A stretch of 64,000 bases of DNA from Bryobacteraceae bacterium (lineage in GTDB: Bacteria > Acidobacteriota > Terriglobia > Bryobacterales > Bryobacteraceae). Positions 54,995 through 62,042 of the stretch are shown here, one piece after another. The position numbers and the translations under genes are program-made. The first letter of the stretch is position 1. The number at the start of each line of letters is the position of its first letter. A model generated the notes under the pieces. The model had not been told where the DNA came from and searched no databases. It saw only the letters and a list, made by a program, of their open reading frames with translations. The stretch lies in NCBI GenBank assembly GCA_023384675.1, contig JAHDVK010000007.1, positions 1 through 64,000 of the forward strand. Reading direction: 5' to 3'.

Positions 54995-55546
54995 TCAGCC
55001 GATCCTCTCTACCAGCAAAACCTTCTCGGTTTCGTCCACCTCGGCGAACTTCACCTCGATAATCTCCCGCGACGACGTGGGCACCTTGCGGCCCACATAC
55101 TGCGCTTCGATCGGCAACTCGCGGTGGCCGCGGTCGATCAACACCAGCAGTTGGACCCGCGCCGGACGCCCCAGCTCGAACAGCGCATCAAGCGCCGCCC
55201 GAATGGTCCGCCCCGTGTAGAGCACATCGTCCATCAGCACGATGTCCTTCCCCGTCACCTCGAACTCAATCTGCGTGCCGCTCACCACCGGCTTCGGACC
55301 GACCGTCGAGAGGTCGTCGCGGTAAAGGTGGATATCCAAAACGCCGACGGGGATCTTCAGGTTCTCCAGGGCTTCGATCTTCGATGCCAGCCGCTGTGCG
55401 ATCGGTACGCCGCGCCGCTTGATACCGAGAAAGGCAAGCTGCGTCAAGTCAGTCGTCTTTTCCAGGATTTCGTGCGCCAGCCGCACCAGTGTGCGGTCGA
55501 TCTCCGAGGCGCTCATCAATTGGGCTTTGTCGCGTGTGGCACTCAT
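54995..55546 (-). CDS. pyrR: PyrR bifunctional regulator / uracil phosphoribosyltransferase
   Basis: 183 aa. PRPP-binding motif IVLMDDVLYTGRTIRAALDAL, KRRGVPIAQRLASKI, DIHLYRDDLS and the RGHRELPIEAQYVGR region of PyrR. In Bacillus it binds pyr mRNA to cause attenuation; I did not find a PyrR-type anti-antiterminator in the 39 bp upstream of the start. The ATG chosen (MSATRDKAQLM) gives the family's standard length. Confidence 0.93.
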   Translation of the reverse strand: MSATRDKAQLMSASEIDRTLVRLAHEILEKTTDLTQLAFLGIKRRGVPIAQRLASKIEALENLKIPVGVLDIHLYRDDLSTVGPKPVVSGTQIEFEVTGKDIVLMDDVLYTGRTIRAALDALFELGRPARVQLLVLIDRGHRELPIEAQYVGRKVPTSSREIIEVKFAEVDETEKVLLVERIG

Positions 55547-55585
55547 GCAGGTTGTCCGCCGAACCCCCCAGCCTAGCACATGAAA

Positions 55586-55897
55586 TCAGAACCGGCGCAT
55601 CCGGGAATGGATCCGCTTGCTCAGCTTCTCCACCTCCTCCAAATCCTTGAAAACTTCACGGTTCACCTTTCCGGGAGCCGCCTTCTCCAGTGCCTCGTCG
55701 ATGCCCTTCAGTAACTCTTCCATCTGCTCCAGTTCCCGCAGATTGCGCTCATAGTCGTCGCGCAGAATCGCCTCGTTCTGGAGGCGTCCGTCCGGCAGGC
55801 GCTTCGGGCGATCCCTCGGATCGGGAAAGCCCGGCGGCGGCAACTGGCTCGCCAGCGCGGGCAGCGCCGCCAGCATGATGAGAGCCCGCCGCTTCAT
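55586..55897 (-). CDS. small secreted helical protein, paralogue of the next gene
   Basis: 103 aa. Signal peptide (MKRRALIMLAALPALA). Mature part Pro-rich then a long charged helix; ends LEEVEKLSKRIHSRMRR. The C-terminal 17 residues parallel the end of the gene upstream (LEEIEKLSKDVRGRLRR), so the two are paralogues by tandem duplication or domain sharing. Start overlaps that gene's stop by 4 bp. It lies 39 bp upstream of pyrR. No known family. Confidence 0.6.
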   Translation of the reverse strand: MKRRALIMLAALPALASQLPPPGFPDPRDRPKRLPDGRLQNEAILRDDYERNLRELEQMEELLKGIDEALEKAAPGKVNREVFKDLEEVEKLSKRIHSRMRRF

Positions 55898-56178
55898 CGC
55901 CGCAGCCTCCCGCGCACGTCCTTGCTCAGTTTTTCGATCTCCTCCAGCCGCTCCAGCGCCTTGATTGACAGCGCGTGAAATTTCTTTTCTTCTAATTCCT
56001 CGCGCAGTTCACCCGCCAACTCGCGCATACGCCCCACTTCCTTCCGAGCCTCCGCGAACTCCTGCGCGCGGCGCTCTGCCGCGCTCAACTTGGCCTTTCG
56101 TGGCGGCGGCTCACTGCTATCATGGCCTTTTATGCGCGACGTCCATGTAGGCATCATCGGTCTGGGCAATGTAGGCAC
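55894..56178 (-). CDS. small helical protein, start uncertain
   Basis: Up to 94 aa. Coiled-coil-like: AAERRAQEFAEARKEVGRMRELAGELREELEEKKFHALSIKALERLEEIEKLSKDV. The longest start (ATG 56178) overlaps the divergent hom gene by 47 bp, so a downstream TTG near residue 31 (before SAAERRAQ, with GAAAGG 5 nt upstream) may be the true start. No signal peptide in either case, unlike its paralogue downstream. Function unknown; it heads the strand that carries pyrR-pyrB-pyrC. Confidence 0.5.
   Translation of the reverse strand: MPTLPRPMMPTWTSRIKGHDSSEPPPRKAKLSAAERRAQEFAEARKEVGRMRELAGELREELEEKKFHALSIKALERLEEIEKLSKDVRGRLRR
56115..56123 (+). promoter_or_regulatory. candidate extended -10 (TGCTATCAT) for a leaderless hom mRNA
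   Basis: TGn plus TATCAT, 8 nt before the hom ATG at 56132 with no Shine-Dalgarno. The nine bases are identical to the element before the HAD gene at 44364-44372. Confidence 0.4.
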
Positions 56179-57436
56179 CGGTTCTCTTACTATTCTGACG
56201 GAAAACGCCGCTCAACTGGCGCAAAAACTCGGTTTTCGGTTGATTGTGAGCGCCGTCTGTAGCCGCACGGCGAAGTCCAGGGCGCTTCCCGCGGGCCTCG
56301 AGGCAGCCCTGGTCACCGAGGACTGGCGCGAAGTCGTCGCCCATCCGGATGTCGAGATTGTCGCCGAACTCATCGGCGGCACCACCGCCGCCCGCGAGAT
56401 CGTCGAAGCCGCCATCGCCGCGGGAAAAGCGGTGGTCACCGCCAACAAGGAACTCATCGCGCTCGAAGGTGCGGCCCTCTGGCGCCAGGCGGCCGCCCGG
56501 GGCGTTCAACTCGCCATCGAAGCCAGCGTCTGCGGTGGCATCCCGATCCACGGAGTCCTCCGCGAAGGCATCGCCGCCGACCGCCTGGAAGCCTTTTATG
56601 GCATCCTCAATGGCACCAGTAACTACATTCTGAGCGAAATCGAGCAATATAACAGCGAATTTGATGCTGTTTTGGCCGAAGCGCAGCGCCTCGGTTACGC
56701 CGAAGCCGATCCCACCGCCGATGTGGATGGTTTCGACGCGCGCTCCAAACTCGCCCTGCTCGCTTCGCTCGCCTTCGGCGTGGAACTCACGCCTTCCGAC
56801 ATCCCTACTTCCGGCATCCGCCCCATCACGCCGGTGGATTTCCGCTATGCCGCCCAACTGGGCTGCACCATCCGGCTCGTCTGCTCCGCCGAAGCAACCC
56901 CTGCTGGGCTCTTCCTCGCCGTTCGCCCCGCGCTGATCCCCAAGGATGCCATCCTCGCCTCGGTGCGCGGCGCGTATAACGCGGTCTGGACGCGCGGCGC
57001 TTACGGCGCGGACACCTTCTACTATGGCAAAGGCGCCGGCCCGACACCGACCGGCGTCGCCGTTGTCTCCGACCTGATGCGCGTCGCGCGCGACTTGCGC
57101 TCCGGCGCCTCCGGCCGCGTCTCCCCCTTCGGTTTCACCGGACCAAAACCCGCGAAACCCCGGCCCATCGGCGAACAGCAGCGCGCCTGGTACCTGCGGT
57201 TTCGCGTGCAGGACCGCCCCGGCATCATCGCTTCGCTCTCCGCGATCCTCGCCCAACACGAGATCTCCATCGACGCCGTCCTGCAACTCCCCAAGGAGGA
57301 CTGGCGCAACCTCCCCTTCGTCATCACCGTCGAATCCACAAGCGGCATGCGCATCAGCCGCGCGCTCGAACAGATGAGCGGCCTCGACTTCATGGTTGAG
57401 CCGCCCCTTGCCATGCCCCTGGAGCCCGGATTGTGA
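56132..57436 (+). CDS. hom: homoserine dehydrogenase with C-terminal ACT domain
   Basis: 434 aa. Reduces aspartate semialdehyde to homoserine. NAD(P) site VGIIGLGNVGTGSL, VTANKELIAL, the catalytic-domain NGTSNYILSEIEQ, and EADPTADVDGFDARSKLALLASLAFG. The last 65 residues (WYLRFRVQDRPGIIASLSAILAQHEISIDAVLQ) form an ACT domain for feedback control, typically by threonine. The stop overlaps the next gene by 4 bp (GTGA). A second, ACT-less homologue lies 0.7 kb downstream on the other strand. Confidence 0.95.
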   Translation: MRDVHVGIIGLGNVGTGSLTILTENAAQLAQKLGFRLIVSAVCSRTAKSRALPAGLEAALVTEDWREVVAHPDVEIVAELIGGTTAAREIVEAAIAAGKAVVTANKELIALEGAALWRQAAARGVQLAIEASVCGGIPIHGVLREGIAADRLEAFYGILNGTSNYILSEIEQYNSEFDAVLAEAQRLGYAEADPTADVDGFDARSKLALLASLAFGVELTPSDIPTSGIRPITPVDFRYAAQLGCTIRLVCSAEATPAGLFLAVRPALIPKDAILASVRGAYNAVWTRGAYGADTFYYGKGAGPTPTGVAVVSDLMRVARDLRSGASGRVSPFGFTGPKPAKPRPIGEQQRAWYLRFRVQDRPGIIASLSAILAQHEISIDAVLQLPKEDWRNLPFVITVESTSGMRISRALEQMSGLDFMVEPPLAMPLEPGL

Positions 57437-58104
57437 AACTACTCGCCCTCCTCTTGACTCTTACCGGCGCGCTGACGGCCCAGGTCGCCGCCGATGCGAA
57501 CCGTTCGTATAACAACGAAAAATCGCGCGCCGTCATGGTCGCCAACCTCAGCGACCCCGAGCGCCTCACCCGCCTGCAGGGCGAACGCATCATCGCCGCG
57601 CTTCCTCTCAAACCCGGCATGACCGTCGCCGACATCGGCACCGGCGCCGGTGTCATGCTGCCGCTATTAAGCAAAGCGGTCGGCCCCGCGGGCAAGGTCA
57701 TTTCTCAGGACATCTTCCCCGATTTCCTCGAAGCCGCACGCCGCAATTCCGCGCGGCAGGGTCTCGCCAATGTCGGGTTCGTCCTGGGCAACGAAAAGGA
57801 CGTCAAACTCCCGGCCGCCTGCTGCGACCTTGCTGTCACCATCGACAGCTACCACCACTTCGACTATCCGCCTCAAATGCTCGCCTCCATCGCCCGCGCC
57901 CTCAAACCCGGCGGCCAGCTTGTCATTATTGACTACTACAAGCGCCCCGGCGCCATGGGAGACCGCGTCGATGCCGTGGAGCATGTCCGCCTCGACATGG
58001 ACGACGTCATCAGGGAAGTAGAAGCCAACGGCTTCGAACTCGTCGAAAAACGCGAACACGTCCCCGGCAGTCAGTGGATGGGCTTCTTCAGGCCGCGCCG
58101 GTAG
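57433..58104 (+). CDS. class I SAM methyltransferase with a signal peptide
   Basis: 223 aa from a GTG coupled to hom. Residues 1-20 (KLLALLLTLTGALTAQVAA) form a signal peptide. The mature part is a complete Methyltransf-25/31-type fold: MTVADIGTGAGVMLPLLSKAVG, VISQDIFPDFLEAARRN, CDLAVTIDSYHHFDYPPQML, LKPGGQLVIIDYYKRPG. An exported SAM-dependent enzyme is odd; see the similar case at 17081. The substrate is unknown. It is convergent with the second homoserine dehydrogenase and overlaps it by 17 bp. Confidence 0.8.
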   Translation: MKLLALLLTLTGALTAQVAADANRSYNNEKSRAVMVANLSDPERLTRLQGERIIAALPLKPGMTVADIGTGAGVMLPLLSKAVGPAGKVISQDIFPDFLEAARRNSARQGLANVGFVLGNEKDVKLPAACCDLAVTIDSYHHFDYPPQMLASIARALKPGGQLVIIDYYKRPGAMGDRVDAVEHVRLDMDDVIREVEANGFELVEKREHVPGSQWMGFFRPRR

Positions 58105-59056
58105 CGCGCGCGATCTCGAGCAGATCCGCATACACACCGTAAGCCGTCTGATCGGGCGAGGACCCAATCGAGAACACGCCCACCTTGCCCATCAGGTCCG
58201 TCTCCAGCAGCAGAACGCTTCGCAGCCCGTCCGTGTTCGCCAGGAAATCGTCGCGCTCCAGTACCTCCGCGCGCACCCGAAGTTTCACGCCATCGCGGCC
58301 GCGGTGCGCTCGGGTCACCAAGCCCACCCGCTTTCCCTTCGCTTCCAGTTCCGCCAGCTTTTCCGGAGTCAGCCGGGTGATGCCCTTGCGGTCCACCTGC
58401 TGCGGAGTGATCCGCGCATCCATCAGCACGTTCGCCAGTGCCGCGGCTTTGCACGCCGAATCCCAGCCTTCCAGGTCGTACCACGGATCCGCCTCGGCGA
58501 TTCCCAAACGCTGCGCCTCCCGCACACCCTCCTCGAACGGCAGCCCGCGCTGCATCGCCGAAAGTACGATCTGTGACGTGGAATTCAGCGCGCCCGCGAA
58601 ACTGAGAACCTTCACTTGCGGCAAAGTGTGGCGCGCCAGGTTAAAGATCGGCGTGCCGTCCATGACCACCGATTCGTGCAGGAAATGCAGCCCCCGCGCT
58701 GCGGCCTCCTCCCGCAGCGCATGATACGCGTGCGCCACCGGTCCCTTGTTCGCCGTCACCACGTGCTTCCCGCGCGCAAACGCGGCGCGGATGTGCGTGA
58801 TCGCCGGCTCGCCCTCGAACGGATTCAACGTGGTCAACTCGGCCACCACATCGCACGGGCACTCGTCCAGAAACGCTTCCACCGTGCACGATGTCTCGAC
58901 AAGAACGGGATCCGGCGGAATGCCCGCCGGATCCAGAACGTAACCCCGGCGCGTCATCGCCCCCGTCATCACGAACGGATGCGCGCCGCGCTTCTGCTGT
59001 AACAGGCGCGCCAGGGCCCGCGCCACCGTGCCATAACCGATCAGCGCCAGCTTCAA
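58088..59056 (-). CDS. homoserine-dehydrogenase-like protein without ACT domain
   Basis: 322 aa. Nucleotide site LALIGYGTVARALARLL, ELTTLNPFEGEPAI, VTANKGPVAHAYHAL, GALNSTSQIVLSAMQRG, and EADPWYDLEGWDSACKAAALANVLMD, the family's catalytic Asp/Lys region. There is no regulatory domain. In other bacteria such short forms occur beside an ACT-containing Hom and may be deregulated or act on another semialdehyde. Its start overlaps the end of the DUF4139 gene by 4 bp, so they are cotranscribed. Confidence 0.82.
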   Translation of the reverse strand: MKLALIGYGTVARALARLLQQKRGAHPFVMTGAMTRRGYVLDPAGIPPDPVLVETSCTVEAFLDECPCDVVAELTTLNPFEGEPAITHIRAAFARGKHVVTANKGPVAHAYHALREEAAARGLHFLHESVVMDGTPIFNLARHTLPQVKVLSFAGALNSTSQIVLSAMQRGLPFEEGVREAQRLGIAEADPWYDLEGWDSACKAAALANVLMDARITPQQVDRKGITRLTPEKLAELEAKGKRVGLVTRAHRGRDGVKLRVRAEVLERDDFLANTDGLRSVLLLETDLMGKVGVFSIGSSPDQTAYGVYADLLEIARATGAA

Positions 59057-61053
59057 AAGTCGAGTCCCTCGATCAACGATTGAATCCGCGCCTCCAGCGC
59101 CGTCTTGCGTTTCTGCAGTTCCGCGCTGCGGTCGCGCGCCGTCACCATCCGCGTGTCGCCCTTCTGCAGCTCAGCCGCGTATGCCTGCACGCGCTGCTCC
59201 TGCCCGGCCACCTGCCGCAGCGCGCTCAGGTTCTGCCGGATCCGGTCCTGATCCTTCGTGATTTCGGACATCGTTTCGTTCAAGCTCCGCATCTCCGACT
59301 CCACTCCGTTCAGCTCCCGCTTCTGCGACGCGATCTCCTCAAGCTGCTTGCGCGCCGCGGCGGAAAGCGTCTTGTTCAGGATGAAGCTCTGCAGCACATC
59401 CGGAGTCATCGAGCTGACCTGCGTGGTCTGCGCCATCTCGCGCTCCTCCACCACCGCCAACGTCTGCCCTCCGTTCGCCGGCAGGCTCACGTTGAACCGG
59501 TAGTCGTTCGCGGTCGTTTCCGCCGGCGCCGGCGACACCAGCTTCACCCCCGGCGTAATCGGGTGTTCCACCACCAGTGTCTTCGCCCGCGCGTCGATGT
59601 TGTTTATCGTGAACGTGGTCTTCGTCTCCACCGCGCTGCGCGTCGTGATCACTCCGCGCCTCGCCGTGATCTGCCGTGTCGCCGCCGTGCTCGAATCCAG
59701 CTTCGTTGTGATGCGCGTGCCGAGATCCATCGCATAGCTGATCAGCCGCTTGTCTCCCGCCTTGAACGTCTCCATCAGCGCCTCGCCCGCGTACGAACCA
59801 GCCTGCGCCACCGTGATCGGCCCGCCGTCCAGCGTCTTGCCCGTGCTGTTCGTTAACTCCGCCGCCGCCCGCGGGTGCGCGCTCGACCGGTCCGAATACA
59901 TCAGCAACCGCCGCGCCGTGATCTTCTGCTGCACGAACGGCAACAACAGCGACTCTCCCCGCCGCGCCGACACCGCGGTCCCGAACTTGTACTCGAACAG
60001 CTCGCCTGCTTCCCGTGCCGCCGCCGCCACCGCCACGCTGCTCATCATCGGCGCCGGCGCCGCGAATCGGCCTGCGCCGACACCACCCGCGGTGCCCGGC
60101 GCCAACCGCACCGCCATCCTCGCCCGCCCCTCATTTGCGTCCGCCATCAACTCCGCCGCCACGGCCTCCTCCCGCACCGCCCCTGCGTACAACTCCGGCG
60201 CCACCGCTTCATCCTCCGGCAGCGATGCCACCTGCCGCCGCACATATCGCGGCTCATACAACCGGCTGATGAAGCTCACCGGCCTACCCGACACCACCGT
60301 CAACTCCACCTTCGACCAGTCCTCGCCCGTGTTGTTCTCGACAATCGCCCAGCCCTCCAGCATCGCATCGCCCGTGTCCGGCAGCGTCAGCCGGTAGCTC
60401 GACTTCCACACCGGCGCCGGGACCACATACCGCGCTGCCAGGTTCCGCGCTCCCTGCCCCGCCGCATCGATGAACACCGACCGCTTCTCCCGCGTCCGGC
60501 TCTGCGCATACGCCAGCAGCGCCGCCTGCAACTGCCCCTGGAGCCGCGCATCCTCCAACCGGATCCCGGTCGCGTTCTCAATCGCGAGCATGCGCATTTC
60601 GCCCGAATCCAGCAGCAGCGTCAATTCCTGCCGTTGCCCCTGCTCCTGGCCCGCCGCCGCCAGCCGCCCGCTCAGGATCGTCCCCTTCACCATCGCCCCG
60701 CCATAACTCATCTCCACCCGCGCACCCTTCCACTGATCCAGCAGCACCACCAGCGGCTGCCCAGGCGATAAATGCACCCCCGCATCCGCCAGCTTCTTCT
60801 CGAGCGGCTCATCGAGTTCATAGCGCACCTGCGTCACGCTGCCGCCGCCGCGGTCCTCCACCACCAGCGACTTCAGCACGTCGTCCATCTCTTCGGCCTT
60901 GAACTCCAGCCGCGCTGTCTCGCCCGCCGGCACCGCGCCCGCGCGCTCGTAATACGCCACGCCATTCTTGTAAATCACCACCCGCGTCACCGGTAATTCC
61001 GCGCCGCTCATCGTCAGCGCCGCCGCAAGCATCAGGCTCAGAATCTGTTTCAT
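59053..61053 (-). CDS. secreted DUF4139 domain protein
   Basis: 666 aa. Signal peptide (about 1-18). N-terminal TRVVIYKNGVAYYERAGAVPAG is the DUF4140/4139 type start, followed by a beta-rich body with WKSSYRLTLPDTGDAMLEGWAIVENNTGEDWSKVELTVVSGRPVSF, the DUF4139 core. An Ala/Gly-rich segment separates the halves, and the C terminus is a coiled coil (about 560-660, LNGVESEMRSLNETMSEITKDQD). Related to the mucoidy-inhibitor MuiA group; function unknown. Unexpectedly precedes a homoserine-dehydrogenase gene in one operon. Confidence 0.78.
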   Translation of the reverse strand: MKQILSLMLAAALTMSGAELPVTRVVIYKNGVAYYERAGAVPAGETARLEFKAEEMDDVLKSLVVEDRGGGSVTQVRYELDEPLEKKLADAGVHLSPGQPLVVLLDQWKGARVEMSYGGAMVKGTILSGRLAAAGQEQGQRQELTLLLDSGEMRMLAIENATGIRLEDARLQGQLQAALLAYAQSRTREKRSVFIDAAGQGARNLAARYVVPAPVWKSSYRLTLPDTGDAMLEGWAIVENNTGEDWSKVELTVVSGRPVSFISRLYEPRYVRRQVASLPEDEAVAPELYAGAVREEAVAAELMADANEGRARMAVRLAPGTAGGVGAGRFAAPAPMMSSVAVAAAAREAGELFEYKFGTAVSARRGESLLLPFVQQKITARRLLMYSDRSSAHPRAAAELTNSTGKTLDGGPITVAQAGSYAGEALMETFKAGDKRLISYAMDLGTRITTKLDSSTAATRQITARRGVITTRSAVETKTTFTINNIDARAKTLVVEHPITPGVKLVSPAPAETTANDYRFNVSLPANGGQTLAVVEEREMAQTTQVSSMTPDVLQSFILNKTLSAAARKQLEEIASQKRELNGVESEMRSLNETMSEITKDQDRIRQNLSALRQVAGQEQRVQAYAAELQKGDTRMVTARDRSAELQKRKTALEARIQSLIEGLDF

Positions 61054-61108
61054 AAAGCGTTTGGCTCCTGACCTCGATATGCCGTTCCGGCCCCGATCCT
61101 TTCACGCA

Positions 61109-61117
61109 TGATATGGT
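61109..61117 (+). promoter_or_regulatory. candidate extended -10 (TGATATGGT) upstream of the response regulator
   Basis: TGn plus TATGGT, 8 nt before the ATG at 61126. It lies in the 72-bp divergent gap to the DUF4139 gene. No Shine-Dalgarno precedes the start. Confidence 0.35.
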
Positions 61118-61125
61118 CAAACTGC

Positions 61126-61491
61126 ATGGCCCACAGCATCCTTTTGGTGGACGACGAACGTCCGCTGCTCAGCCTGCTGACGAAATTCCTCGAACGCCGC
61201 GGATACCAGGTCGCCGCCTGCGAAACCGGCCAGGCCGCTCTCGCCCTGTTCCGCGAAGACCCCGCGCGCTTCAGCCTCGTAGTGCTGGATCTGAAGTTGC
61301 CCGACGTGCCCGGCGACGAACTCCTCACCAGCCTGCTCGATATCTCGCCCACCATTCGCGTCCTCATCTGCAGCGGCAGCGCCTGGAGCCCGGCGCACCT
61401 GCCCGAAGCCCACCAGCCGCGCACCGCGTCCATCCTCAAGCCTTTCATGCCCAACGCTCTCGTTGAAACCATCGAAGACCTGCTCGCCTAG
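61126..61491 (+). CDS. single-domain response regulator (CheY-like receiver)
   Basis: 121 aa. All receiver residues are present: Asp9-Asp10 (acid pocket), Asp55 in VVLDLKLPD (phosphorylation site), Ser83 and Lys105 in ILKPF. There is no output domain and no cognate kinase adjacent. The ATG at 61126 was chosen because an earlier in-frame ATG at 61108 overlaps the promoter element. The stop shares bases CTAG (61488-61491) with the convergent gene. Confidence 0.9.
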   Translation: MAHSILLVDDERPLLSLLTKFLERRGYQVAACETGQAALALFREDPARFSLVVLDLKLPDVPGDELLTSLLDISPTIRVLICSGSAWSPAHLPEAHQPRTASILKPFMPNALVETIEDLLA

Positions 61492-62042
61492 CCGGGAAAT
61501 TCCTCCAGGCGCGCCGCGAAATTCTCCTCAGTCTCCGACCACAACAACCGCCGCTCCACCGGCAGCGCCGCATCCAGGTCCTGCGCCAGATGCAGCACGC
61601 TGCGGATGTTCGACTGCACCGGCCGCCACTGATCGCTCGCCGGGTTCGGCAGGAACAGATCCTCGGGCCCCGCGTCCACCAGCAGATGTTCGCCGCTTGC
61701 GCTTTCAAAGTCAGGCCCGTAAACCTCAACCGACACTCGCGACGGCTGTAATGACCATTCGCCATCCCAGCGCCACAAATCCCAGTAGGTTTCCAACGTA
61801 AACACGCAATCCGTATGCAGAAATTCCCGCGCCAGCGCGGCAGCTTCCTTCAAGTCCAGCCCCCCGGCGAGCAAACGCTCCAACTGTGGCGGCTCCCGAA
61901 AAGAAATCGCATGCACCCGCAGCACCGCCTCCGGCCGCAGCTTCGAGACTGGTAACACCTCCAGCGCCTTCTCGAAATACACCGGCAGCCCCATCGGATG
62001 AAATCCCTTCAGCCAGTAACTCAGGAACAAATGGTCACCCAC
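61488..62042 (-). CDS. conserved small protein, GTG start, coupled to glgB
   Basis: 184 aa. N terminus [35 protein letters not shown], then [37 protein letters not shown] and [29 protein letters not shown]. Similar proteins are widespread in acidobacterial genomes as I recall, with no known role. The GTG start overlaps the end of glgB by 8 bp, so translation is coupled to it. Confidence 0.65.
   Translation of the reverse strand: MGDHLFLSYWLKGFHPMGLPVYFEKALEVLPVSKLRPEAVLRVHAISFREPPQLERLLAGGLDLKEAAALAREFLHTDCVFTLETYWDLWRWDGEWSLQPSRVSVEVYGPDFESASGEHLLVDAGPEDLFLPNPASDQWRPVQSNIRSVLHLAQDLDAALPVERRLLWSETEENFAARLEEFPG

Noticed and set aside
55547-55585. PyrR-binding attenuator before pyrR
   Set aside because: The 39-bp gap has neither the PyrR anti-antiterminator consensus nor a terminator hairpin.
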